The notes: a model not told the origin generated them from the sequence alone. Shown: positions 26,569 through 37,563, counted from the stretch's first letter. The stretch: DNA of 64,000 nucleotides from Ascochyta rabiei (GCF_004011695.2 NC_082423.1:248001-312000); one strand, 5' to 3'. A program made the numbers and translations.

Positions 26569-29032
26569 TTTAGTATAGATAAGAGTGTTATCTAGGTATG
26601 CAATATAGAAGTTGTTAAGGTATTTAATAAGAATGTTATTTATATATTATTAGTATGTAGCTAGTCTATTATATAATCTGAATAGTAGGACCTTATACTT
26701 ATAACTGCTGTAATAGGTATAAAATGTAGTGTACTTTCTAGACATAGGGTCTATATAAATTCTATTAAAGGTGTTCTAGATATTAATCTGAGTAAAGATC
26801 TTAGCTCTTAAGGTTTAGGTAAGTAGCTTATCTATGTGTGGTATTAGATAGGAGTCTTTCCTAGTAAGAGCGTTAAGTTTGTAATCGTGAACGCAGATAC
26901 ACAGGCTTCTATTTAGCTTAAAAACATAGAGTATTAGCAACATAAAAGGGCTCTAACTATGTTTAATCTAACTATATTTAAGTTAACCTTGCATAAATTC
27001 TTAGTAGCCTTAAGTTCTTTAAGGTTTTGCTTATACAGGGGCAAATAGGAATTTAGTAATTATCCTTCTAAGATAATCTTATAGTTGTAAGGGCAGTGTT
27101 CTAGAAGGGTTTTAGACTCTGTTTTACTAAACATATTAGTATATTAGGCATATTTCTCTAGCAATTGCTCTCTTAGGAGGTAAGCGTTTTCTAGATTATC
27201 TAGGTTAAGATAGTTATAAACAAGGTAGTTAATCTTATATAGACTAGTAGTAAAGAATTTATTCTATAGTGTTTTTATAGAAAACTAAAAGGAGTTTGTA
27301 GAAATTATAAAAATATTTGCTGCTAGGGTTAGAAGCAAGTTAGCGGCCTTTTAGGTCTAGGCTAATGCTAAGGTTTAAGATTTTAGTAATTGTTAATTTC
27401 CTCTAATCTAATAGATAGAATAGTTTAGGCTTTAGCTCTAATAATATTCCTCTATATTCTATAAGTAATCTCTGCGTTATATGTTCTGTAAGACGTAGGC
27501 TTAAGGTGTATAGTAGTTAAGGGTTATTAATAATAGAGGGGTAGGGTTATATAACTAAGGATACTTTACTAGCTATATAAGCTAAGTCTATTCTATATTA
27601 AGCTAGAGCTTAAAATATTTTAACTATTTAATACTAATAATACAATCCTAAGATTCTAGGTTAACAATAACAAAGGGGCAGTTACAGATCTTACGCCTAT
27701 TAAATATTAGGTGCAACTGTATATACTAGTTTACTAGGGTTATAATTTAGTCTTAGAATCCTTTTATAGTAATCTTAAAGGGTAGCTTTTAGATAGGAGT
27801 CCTAAGCGCTAAAGAGACTAAAAAAATAATTTTAGAGTCTAGGAATAAAAGTCCTTAGGCACTAGTGTAAACTAAGGAGTTAAGTTCTACACCTAGCCAT
27901 TAGTTTAATAGAATAGAAGGAATAAGAAAATAGGGTCTACTAAATTAATAAGATAAGGAGAGGTTAGATAGGTTATATTAATTTAGGCCTAGGTAAGGTT
28001 ATTCTCCTAGGCAGAACTATTTCCCTTAGGTATTAGGTCCTCTTTAAAGTCTTCTTTAGTATTAACGTAATCTTTAGCATCTACTTAGATTTCTTAAATT
28101 TAAGGACTAGTGCAATCCTTTGTAAAATAACCTGCCTTGCTACAGTTGTAATAGTTACCTAGACTTAGCTCTCTTACAGGTGTGGCTTAGGGGGTAGTTC
28201 TAGGTAGTAGTAGAGTAGATGTTAAAGGCTTATAAATGCTAGGGATAGGTTAGGTTAGAAGGGGGTTATTAGAACAAGGCTAAACATTAACTGTTTAGGG
28301 TTAGGTCTAAGTTAGGATAGTATTAGGTAGGGTATAGATAAGGTTCTATTTTCTTTCTATATTATATGCTGTTAAGTACTCTACTATAAGTTTACATAAG
28401 TTATTCTACTATCTTTTAAATCCTAGATTTAGACTTTAGAGGGCTAGAGTAATCTTTGTCTACAGGTAGTAAAACTATTCTAACTTAGGTACTTGTCTCT
28501 AGATAGCAAAACTTAGGAATTATGCTTTAAAAGTTAGAAATGTATTATTCTTTCCTATTTGTAGGCAGTTAAACATAGCCTAACTCTTGGCTTTCTTATT
28601 TCTGGTAATAAAATAAGAGTAGAGAAGCGTAATTATTTCCTTAGTGTTCTAAAAACAATTAAAGTTATAAGACAAGTATTAGGGCTTAATGTATTCCTTA
28701 GTAAGCCTAGAAGTGTATCCTATACTAGAGCTATACAGGCTCTCTTTATAGGATAGTAATCTAAGTTAATATTAAGTTAGTTGTAAATTAAGGCTTACTA
28801 CTGTTTAAAGGTAGGTTCTTTGCTATTACTTTATTTATTAATAGTTAGAGTTTGTTTACTAAGCCTAGGGGTATAAACAGGGCTTAGAGAACTAAATCTC
28901 TAAGTTAGTTAGGGGGACTTAGTAGTAGGTACAGAATTATCTTTATATGGAGAGGTTTGTCCTTAAGGCCTAGCTATTTTAGACTGTAGTTAGTCTATCT
29001 CTGTACGTAGATTGTCCTAATCTAAGTCCTTA

Positions 29033-30895
29033 ACGTACTCTACGGGTGAGCGCATCAAACGGGTGAGCAGATCACTCTGCTAAGACCACACTAAATTTCT
29101 ACCCTATTATAGCTCGCATTAGCCCACTTTAGCCTTGTATACAGTAGTGCAGTACATAAGATTATTTAGAAACATCTTCTACAGCCTTCTTACATATACA
29201 AAAGTTATGTCTAATATTATAGCACTTTATACAGCGTCTTTAGGTTACTTCCCCTCCTTTAGCGCGCACTTGCTTCTTTGCCTTCTTACTATTACTACGC
29301 GCCCTAAACTTAGTTAGAGTAGTTAATTAAAGGCCTTCCTTAGCTGTTAGGACTCCCTCCTGCTGTAATTGCTTTCTTTTATGCAATTTACGTCGCGTAG
29401 CAGCCTTATTTGCTGCTTAAAGCCTAGTAATCTCCCTTTAAGCTAACACTAGCTTATGCGCTACTATAGCTGCGCCTTTAGCAAGCTTTTTAAAGGCCTT
29501 AACTATTAAAGTTAGTAAGCTGCTTGCATGCCTTTGAATCCTCTCTTAAACCAGCGTTAATTGCGACCCTAATTGTAGGGTAGTGCTTAGGGTTTGGGAC
29601 TGCTAGGGCTTATCTTCTATAGTAGGTAGTGGTAGGGTATATAGGCGGACATCAAGACCTATTATAACCTGTTCTAGGTTAAGAGGGACTATTCTAGCGC
29701 CTTAGAAGCCTCCTTAGATATTGCTAGAAGTAAATGTCTCCTTATAGGCGTCTATAAAGTATAGTAGGAACTTAGTTTTAGTAATATAAGTAATATAGTT
29801 ATATATAAGATTCTTAGCTTAGCGCCTATATACCTTCTTTAGAGGGGTAAAATAACCTATATCTAGTAGTTATAAGAGGTAAGATAAGTGTAGAGGCATA
29901 CACAGTGTAACAATCTTTACTTTCTTACAGTATTGTTAGAAGTTAAGGGAGTTGTGGCTCTTGTGGCTGTTAATAAGGAGCAGCTAGTGTACTCCTTAGG
30001 TGCGCGTCTTTGTATAGGCATTAAAGTGCTTTAACCAGTCTAGACCAAGCTTGTTAGTAGTCCATCTGTTCTCAGAGACTCTAATAACCCAGTTATGGGG
30101 CAGATTGTCCTCTTTGTACCAGGCAGAGAGGTGGTTGCAGCCTTTAAAGATAATAAAGGGTAGAATAGCCTACCCTGTGCTATTAATGCCCTATATAACT
30201 GTTATCTACTCTTAATTGCCCTACTACACTGCCTTTAGCTGTCCTTAACGCTCTAAGCCTGTAACAACTGCTCCTGTTAATATCTAGCCTATTATAAAGC
30301 CTGTCTTATTAAAGTTGTATGTGTTATTGTCCTAGATGCTATACTTAGCTTTAACATTTGCTATAAGCCTAAACCAGCCCCTAATAATCTCTAGATCCTT
30401 ACAGAGGGCTCTCTTGTAGTTGTACTTGCAATTAAACCTTACTTTAAGGTTAGGGCGGCGCTTAACAAACATGTTAGGCCAGCCTATGCTAACATGGCCT
30501 ATATTGTGTTTAGCACACAAAGAATTAGCTATATCAGCTATAGCAGCCAGCTAAGGAGCAAATCCTTGTGTATCTAGCTTAAGGATATACTTAGCAATCA
30601 CATCCTCCTTAGTCTAGTCTATAATCTGTTAAACTAGCGTATAATTAGCTTGTGTAGGTTATCCTGTATATTAAGTGTGTAGTGTGCTGTAAGGCGTGTT
30701 ATATATAGCTGCAGCGCGTTATATAGTAAGTATTGCGTCTTATTTAATTACCTAGAGCGCAAGCTGTATTATAGCTTCTCTTAAGGGCGTAGATTAATGT
30801 TGTTGTTAAGGCATTGCGTGGTAAGGTGGAGGTTTGGTGTGGTCTTGGCAGAGTGATCCGCTCACCCGTTTGATCCGCTTACCCGTGGAGTACGT
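29033..30895 (-). mobile_element. Pogo/Fot1-type DNA transposon, copy 2
   Basis: The element is 1863 bp, with the same terminal inverted repeats as copy 1 and TA flanks (29031-29032, 30896-30897). The transposase on the - strand has the CENP-B-type region at about 30520-30332 (GWPNMFVKRRPNLKVR) and the same NFNKTG form at the first catalytic motif. Compared with copies 1 and 3 the differences I saw are base substitutions, mostly transitions, with no net length change. It keeps triplets such as CCA that copy 3 has lost, so it is one of the less decayed copies. Confidence 0.92.
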
Positions 30896-31311
30896 TATCT
30901 AATTTGCTTTTAGTAAGTAGTTTATTAACTAATCCTTTAGGAGGTACAATTGCCTAAATCCTAGTAGATCTTCTAATAGGTTCCTTTAAACTAGGGTTAG
31001 TAGTACCTAATATTAGTAGTAATCTAATTTAGGTAGGTTCTTAATAATTTCTAAGTGTTTATCTTAGCGCAATCTAATACAGCTTTTTCTAAAGTTAATC
31101 CTAGAGCAGTAAGTTGTAGGAAATTGTAAACCTAAAGGCTTTAGTTACTAGAAGGTCTCTAGAATCCTAACTGTTGTATTAAATAATAATTAGAACCTAG
31201 TCTTAGTTTGTAACTGTAAGGGATCTAAATCTAGGGGTACTTAAAATAACTAAATAATTGTGTAATATTATTTAAAGGCTGTTACTAGCTAGAACAAGTT
31301 TTTAACTATAA

Positions 31312-31606
31312 TATAATAACGAAGAATAATAGAAGTCTCTAAAAGGGGTAGGTATCTACTACAAGGTGTATAGGAGCACTAGGATAGTTTATATAGAGAA
31401 TTGTTCTATTTCTATAGGTCTTATATAAAAGATACTTAAAAATTAGCTCTCTATACCTGTTAACCTTATACCTTTTATACCTTTTAAGAGTTAGGAAGAA
31501 TTAGAGTGCTAGCCTAGGGTGTGGGGTGGACACGGATGTAACGGCACTAAGTCGGTGATAAGTTAGAGAGGAATCGGACAAGGCTTTGGGTGACTAGTGC
31601 GTTACA
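31312..31606 (-). repeat. 295 bp LTR-like repeat, left arm, partly un-decayed
   Basis: This is the inverted partner of 32636-34796. The termini are near-palindromic (TGTAAC..GTTACA), so orientation cannot be set from the ends alone; I read it as the 5' LTR of element D on the - strand. The stretch 31515-31606 is clearly richer in C and G (for example GTGTGGGGTGGACACGGATG) than the matching part of the right arm, which carries many transitions. No 5 bp duplication is found around it. Confidence 0.65.
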
Positions 31607-32362
31607 CCCTTCTTCTTAGGAGGTAGAGTAGGTGCTAGCGTTGCTAACACCTCTCTAACTCTAGTGCCTTAACAGACTATCTCTTGTTACAGCTTAACTA
31701 CCTCCCTAGTTAATACTCCTACATTCTCTACTAACTCTGTAATCCTCCTCCTCTCTAACACCTTTCCCTTAGTTAGGCTGATATAGTACTAGTGTAGCAT
31801 TACGTTAGCAGTAGAGACTTCTTTAAGCTAGGTAGTTACTACCTAAACTATACTTACTAGATCCTTTACTAACTCTATAATAACACGCTAGGCATTCTAC
31901 CTTATCTCTACTACCTCTGCTACTAACTCTATATCCTCCTCTTCTTCTTTTACCTCTTACCTCTATACAGCAAAGTTACCTAAAAAAGTTATATATTCTA
32001 GACTAGCGTAAACTAGAACCTAAAAACTGTTATAAGAACAGGAAAGATTATACTTACTAGGCAACACTTCTTATTTTTAAGTGTGTAATAAGCATACTTA
32101 GATAACAACGCCTTAAGAAAGCTGTAATCAACCTCCTTCCCTCTTATAAAGGCGTAAACTAAACAAATACAGATAGCCATATAGACCTCTATAAGAGCTC
32201 TAGGCAGGAATAATATTAGTATAGTAACTAAGTAATAAACCTATAATTTCTAGTAAGAATATAAGGCAGTATAGTAGGGATACTTATAGCAAGAAATAGT
32301 GTCTATTAGAGTAAGGAAAAGTATAGGAATTATCTCTTTATATACATACGTAATATATATAG

Positions 32363-32394
<32 letters not shown>

Positions 32395-32635
32395 CAAATA
32401 ATACACTAAATAATAAAGGAAATAGCTTATTTTTACCTTAACTTAGGTAATAATATTACAGGTAAGAAAGAGTTGTCTTTACCTTAGATGAAAATAATAA
32501 TATAAGATTAAAATAATATAATAGTAAGCTACTAATACCCTAAAATAATACTAAATAGGTATAATCCTGCTAGAGGATATTATTATAGATTTTTATACGT
32601 ATTAGGATGATTTGCTTATATAAGAAGGCGGGTAG
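31607..32635 (-). other. Segment between the inverted LTR-like arms, with a decayed - strand frame
   Basis: A - strand frame from about 31960 to the left arm reads as an acidic, Val/Leu/Glu-rich helical protein end (for example RRRITELVENVGV, then VREVLATLAPTLPPKKKG) and ends a few codons inside the arm. I do not recognise it. An ATA/AAT trinucleotide microsatellite lies at 32363-32393. The rest is TA-rich and shows nothing clear. Confidence 0.5.
32363..32393. repeat. AAT trinucleotide microsatellite
   Basis: About ten perfect units of ATA/AAT lie in non-coding TA-rich DNA. Confidence 0.9.
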
Positions 32636-34796
32636 TATAACATACTAGTTACCTAAAGCCTTTTCTAATTCCTCTCTAACTTATTACTAACTTAGTGCTG
32701 TTACATCTGTGTCTACCCTACACCCTAGGCTAGTACTCTAATTCTTTCTAACTCTTATAAGGTAACGTACTCCACAGGTAAGCAGATCAAACGGGTGAGC
32801 GGATCACTCTGCCAAGACCACACCAAATCTCTACCCTATTATAGCTTGTATTAGCCCACTTTAGCCTTGTATACAGTAGTGCAGTACATAATATTATTTA
32901 GAAACATCTTCTACAGCCTTCTTATATGTACGTAAGTTATGTCTAATATTATAGCACTTTATACAGCGTCTTTAGGTTACTTCCCCTCCTTTAGCATATA
33001 CTTACTTCTTTACCTTCTTACTATTACTATATGCCCTAAACTTAGTTAGAGTAGTTAATTAAAGGCCTTCCTTAGCTGTTAGGACTCTCTCCTGCTGTAA
33101 TTGCTTTCTTTTATGCGATTTACGTCGCGTAGCAGCCTTATTTGCTGCTTAAAGCCTAGTAATCTCCCTTTAAGCTAACACTAGCATATGCGCTACTATA
33201 GCTGCGCCTTTAGTAAGCTTTTTAAAGGCCTTAACTATTAAAGTTAGTAAGCTGCTTGCATGCCTTTAAATCCTCTCTTAAACTAGCGTTAATTGCGACC
33301 CTAATTGCAGGGTAGTGCTTAGGGTTTGGGACTGCCAGGGCTTATCTTCTATAGTAGGTAGTGGTAGGGTATATAGGCGGACATTAAGACCTATTATAAC
33401 CTGTTCTAGGTTAAGAGGGACTATTCTAGCGCCTTAGAAGCCTCCTTAGATATTACTAGAAGTAAATGTCTCCTTATAGGCGTCTATAAAGCATAGTAGG
33501 AACTTAGTTTTAGTAATATAAGTAATATAGTTATGTATAAGATTCTTAGCTTAGCGCCTATATACCTTCTTTAGAGGGGTAAAATAACCTATATCTAGTA
33601 GTTATAAGAGGTAAGATAAGTATAGAGGCATACACAGTGTAACAATCTTTGCTTCCTTACAGTATTGTTAGAAGTTAAGGGAGTTATAGCTCTTATAGCT
33701 GTTAATAAGGAGCAGCTAGTACACTCCTTAGGTGCGCGTCTTTGTATAGGCATTAAAGTGCTTTAACCAGTCTAGACTAAGCTTGTTAGTAGTCTATCTG
33801 TTCTTAGAGACTCTAATAACCTAGTTATAGGGCAGATTGTCCTCTTTGTACCAGGCAGAGAGGTGGTTGCAGCCTTTAAAGATAATAAAGGGTAGAATAG
33901 CCTACCCTGTGCCATTAATGCCCTATATAACCGTTGTCTACTCTTAATTGCCCTACTGCACTGCCTTTAGCTGTCCTTAACACTCTAAGCCTGTAACAAC
34001 TGCTCCTGTTAATATCTAGCCTATTATAAAGCCTATCTTATTAAAGTTGTATATATTATTGTCCTAGATACTATACTTAGCTTTAACATTTGCTACAAGC
34101 CTAAACTAGCCCCTAATAATCTCTAGATCCTTACAGAGGGCTCTCTTGTAGTCGTACTTGCGATTAAACCTTACTTTAAGGTTAGGGTGGTGCTTAACAA
34201 ACATATTAGGCCAGTTTATGCTAACATGGCCTATATTATGCTTAGCACGCAAAGAATTAGCTATATCAGCTATAGTAGCCAGCTAAGGGGTAAATTCTTA
34301 TACATCTAGCTTAAGGATATACTTAGTAATTACGTTCTTCTTAGTCTAGTTTATAATCTGTTAAACTGGCGTATAATTAGCTTGTGCAGGTTGTTCTGTG
34401 TATTAAGCGTGTAGTGTGCTGTAAGGCGTGTTATATATAGCTGCAGCGCGTTATAGAGTAAGCATTATGTCTTATTTAATTACCTAGAGCGCAAGCTGTA
34501 TCACAGCTTCTTTTAAGGGCGTAGATTAATGTTGTTGTTGAGGCATTGCGTGGTAAGGTGGAGGTTTGGTGTGGTCTTGGCAGAGTGATCCGCTCACCCG
34601 TTTGATCCGCTCACCTGTGGAGTACGTTATAAGAGGCATAAGGATAACAGGTATAGAAAGCTAGTTTTTAAGTATTCTTTTGTACAAGACCTATAGGAAT
34701 AGAACAATTCTCTGTGTAAACTATCTAAGTGCTCCTATACACCTTGTAGCGGATACCTACCCCTTTTAGAGACTTCTATTATCCTGCGTCGTTACA
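32636..34796 (+). repeat. 295 bp LTR-like repeat, right arm, split by pogo copy 3
   Basis: Removing the pogo insertion (32765-34627 plus one TA) leaves 296 bp, the reverse complement of 31312-31606. It starts TATAACATACTAG and ends TCGTTACA. Its 3' half after the insertion is near the edge of the TA-rich block. The bases flanking it (GGTAG and ATAAC) do not match, so it is not a simple solo LTR. It could be one end of a rearranged element, or the two arms could be the ends of a long-inverted-repeat element. Confidence 0.7.
32765..34627 (-). mobile_element. Pogo/Fot1-type DNA transposon, copy 3
   Basis: The element is 1863 bp, with the same ends and TA flanks (32763-32764, 34628-34629), inserted in the right LTR-like arm. 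It appears the most decayed of the three. For example, the CCAGCCCC seen in copies 1 and 2 (near 8886 and 30372) is CTAGCCCC here (near 34105), and several TGG/GTG positions have become TAG/TAT. The transposase on the - strand is broken by many stops. Confidence 0.9.
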
Positions 34797-35210
34797 ATAA
34801 CCTCTTAGTCCTACACTTAGAAGGTGAAAGCATGCTAAGATGGTATTAATGCTTAGCTAGATAGTAAGCACGTAGGCTAGAAGAGTACCTATTAGTTAGG
34901 TGGCTATACACTATTCTAATGCATGCCCCTGTCTGCTGTAGTAAGTAAATCACTAAGTAATTAAGACAGTTTGATGAGCTTCTATGGGGCCCTCGTAATG
35001 TTAGTTCGCTCAGGCATCCCCCTTGTAAAGCAAGATCAGCCATCACAAGATAACCCTACTCATCTGCCTCCTTTGTGATCCCATCTTTCGTGCCACAGTT
35101 CAGGCATTACGACGCTCGCAGTGGACGTGCGAGCTATTGCCGGAAGTTCTACACATGGTATCCACTGTAAGCCGTATCGCTGCAACACCAACGGTGTGAA
35201 TTGTTCGCCG
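34797..35210. other. Boundary between the TA-rich repeat block and gene-rich DNA
   Basis: Over about 250 bp the sequence changes from TA-rich with almost no CCA/TCA to ordinary composition; from about 35040 these triplets and TGG/TGA are common. No gene or repeat was recognised here. Confidence 0.6.
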
Positions 35211-36201
35211 TTCATTGTCTTTCGCCTTGGGTAGGGGGTCTCAGGGGCAAACTCTTTTGTTGCTGTTTAGGGATTTTCTCTTTGTGATGTCAAGGGTCCG
35301 TAGTACAGCGTTGAAGCTAGTGTTTGGAGATCTGGGCGCCTGTCAGGGCTGTCAACACCACCAATGCTGTCCCTGTCATTGCTTTCACCCTTTTCGTTCT
35401 AAATTGCAACACCTATAATTTGGCAATCCATGCGCGCTGGAGGTATCTTTGCCTAAGATGCCGTGGAACTCGTAGTCACTTTGGCTTGACGAATGAGTCT
35501 CGTGCAATACCTAGCTTACGCGGAGCTACTGCGGGAGAAGCAGAAACAGCCTTATGAAGATGCTTGTTGATTGGGATCGTGTGGATCTCTTTTTCCATAA
35601 AGCAAGATGGTATGGTCAAATTTTCCCATAGTCTGATGTCGAGACTCCAACATGAGGTCGAGGTGGCATTCGCTAGTATCGTTCGTGCTCTCGTAACGAC
35701 ATTCGACGCAGACTCGCACAATACATCTTGGACACTTTTTTCATTGCTGGATCTCCTTTTGTTTTTCGGGTCGTGTCTCCAGGAGATACGTTGGCTATGA
35801 CCACTGTGAACGATGCAGATCCTTCTTCCTATTGTAATTTGGAAGAGCGACGTTCTTGGCATAGTAAAGCGTCCCTACTGCTCGGCTTGTTGGCACTTCG
35901 GCTGGCCAACTCTGGCATGATGCTGATTTCACCCAGATAGAGTTAGTTCAACATCCAAATAGATGTCATCTGCAACACTTTTGACATGAGGTGTAGTCGT
36001 CTCTCCAAGCCTTAGAGGCAGAGGTGGAAGATATCCAGCTGGTAGCCAATCGATGGTTTCCCAGTGCGCACGTCCACCTGTGAACGCGACATCCTTGCAA
36101 GCTGTCCTCCACATCCCCCACTCAACCTGAAGTTCCCACTCGTTCACGTACACCACACCGCATGAGCCTTCTTGAAATCAGCGTACATACACACTTCCAA
36201 G
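35211..36201. other. Intergenic stretch upstream of the thioredoxin gene
   Basis: The base composition is normal. Several short frames exist on both strands, but none shows a recognisable domain, a convincing intron structure or a conserved motif. The region probably holds the promoter of the + strand thioredoxin gene and possibly remnants of older genes. Confidence 0.5.
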
Positions 36202-36858
36202 ATGCCGGGCAAAATCACCCCCGTCACCAGCGCCTCGCACTTTGAAACACTCCTCAGCTCTTCCACCTACACAATCGTCGACTTCTACGCGGACTGGTGC
36301 GGGCCCTGCAAGGCAATCGCACCTGTTTTCCAATCCCTTGCCGAGAAGGAGACAAAGCCGGGGAAGTTGCAGTTTGTCAAAGTCGATGTCGATGCACAGC
36401 AGGAGGTAGCAAAGAAGTATGGAGTCTCTGCGTACGTACATCTATCTACAAGCAGGGACAGAGAAAGCAGGTGTCCTTCTGGCAGCAACACATGCTAACA
36501 AGCTTGCAGTATGCCCACTTTCCTAGTGATCAAATCCAAGTCTGTAATCGAAACGATCCGTGGCGCCAACCCGTCCGCTCTCACAGCCGCCGTTCGCAAA
36601 GCCTCCAACGATACAGGCGCCGGGGGCGCAAGCTCTGCAGCCTTCTCATCTAAAGGCAGGACGCTTGGGAGCGCAAACCAGCCCAGCCAGCCAGTAGGAG
36701 ATGGCGCGTTCGCTGGCTTACAAAGGCTGATGACTGGGAACGGTGGGTTTACGGATCTGGCGATTCGGTTTGTTGCATTATACCTGGTCAGTCTGTTCGC
36801 ATTCGATGCGTTCAAGGCGGCGGAAGAGAGCCCATACAACGTCAGATCACGGAGGTAG
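36202..36858 (+). CDS. Thioredoxin with C-terminal membrane-anchor-like tail (2 exons)
   Basis: Exons are 36202-36431 and 36510-36858; the 78 bp intron has GTACGT, a GCTAAC branch site and GCAG. The product is 192 residues. The thioredoxin fold covers residues 1-105, with active site WCGPC (32-36) and cis-Pro motif MPTF (78-81); the intron lies just before that motif. Thioredoxins reduce protein disulfides using electrons from thioredoxin reductase. Classical fungal thioredoxins are about 105-110 residues, so this one has roughly 80 extra. These include a Gly/Ser/Ala-rich linker and a hydrophobic segment at about 160-178 ([16 protein letters not shown]) followed by a short charged end, as in tail-anchored proteins. 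I chose the ATG at 36202 because it gives the usual thioredoxin start; an in-frame ATG at 36172 would add ten residues. Membrane anchoring is inference. Confidence 0.92.
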
Positions 36859-37563
36859 ACCATGAAGAGTACGGAGCGACATGAGGATATAGGGTTGAAA
36901 TGCTTAAGCAAGGAGTTTGGGGAGTTACGCGACAGGATTCTACAAATCTATACCATTGACTGTCCGTGTGATAAAGGAACTTGAACGAAAGAACTGCAAT
37001 CAAGAAAGAGGCCATGAGTAATGTGTAGACTAGAACGTCTTCTCGAGCTTGTTCCATTGTATGTCATTAGAGAGCTATATACGTGCCCACGACCTTCATA
37101 CTTTCACTAGATCAAGCTTGATGTCAGTCAACGTTGCGGCTGACGCTACTGGGCTGTCTTAAAATTTACCGTCACGGGGTACTATGTCAACAGGAATGGT
37201 ATTGGAGATAGCCTGGTCGAAGGCCTTGGACGATGTGCGATGCATTCAGCGGAGAATACAGAAGTAAACAATACTTAAGCTCTTCACAGCTAGCGTACCC
37301 CCAGATGATTGGAAAAGACCTTCTGCCGATCTTAAGTGCTCAAACAAACGCTTTCTAACCAAACAAAATCACATGCAAAAGCCATCGACAGTAGGCCAAA
37401 ATTGAACGACAAGGAACGACTTGGGCAGCTGGAAAAGAAGGGGTCGGCCCGGTCGGGGAGAAGGAAAGACCATTAGTCTGAGGCAACAGCGAACGTGTCA
37501 TGTGCTTGACGTAAAACACCGATGAAGCTTCATGTCGCCGCACTAAGCTTCGAATCAAGCTTA
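36859..37563. other. Intergenic stretch after the thioredoxin gene
   Basis: No gene or repeat recognised. It probably holds the 3' UTR of the thioredoxin gene. Confidence 0.5.

Larger units (their letters stand above)
26569..31606 (-). mobile_element. Ty3/Gypsy remnant, element D, truncated in RT
   Basis: On the - strand, a gag zinc knuckle at 28153-28112 (YYNCSKAGYFTKDC; first Cys and His both Tyr, CX2CX4HX4C spacing) is followed by a Gypsy RT with YLDN at 26598-26587. The frame stops abruptly at about 26568, next to the LTR-like block. RNase H and integrase are missing, so element E, or a rearrangement, cut it. The repeat at 31312-31606 may be its 5' LTR. A pogo copy (29033-30895) is inserted in the gag part. 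Confidence 0.72.

Noticed and set aside
1..34796. CRISPR-like or prokaryotic mobile system
   Set aside because: The direct repeats are LTRs or transposon copies with fungal target duplications; there are no regularly spaced short repeats.
35476..35862. 128-codon - strand frame at the start of the gene-rich part
   Set aside because: No domain, unusual composition, overlapped by other equally long frames on both strands; treated as chance.
35929..36156. 75-codon - strand frame starting 46 bp upstream of the thioredoxin ATG
   Set aside because: Composition is plausible, but I could not extend it by splicing or recognise it. It may be a gene fragment; not annotated.
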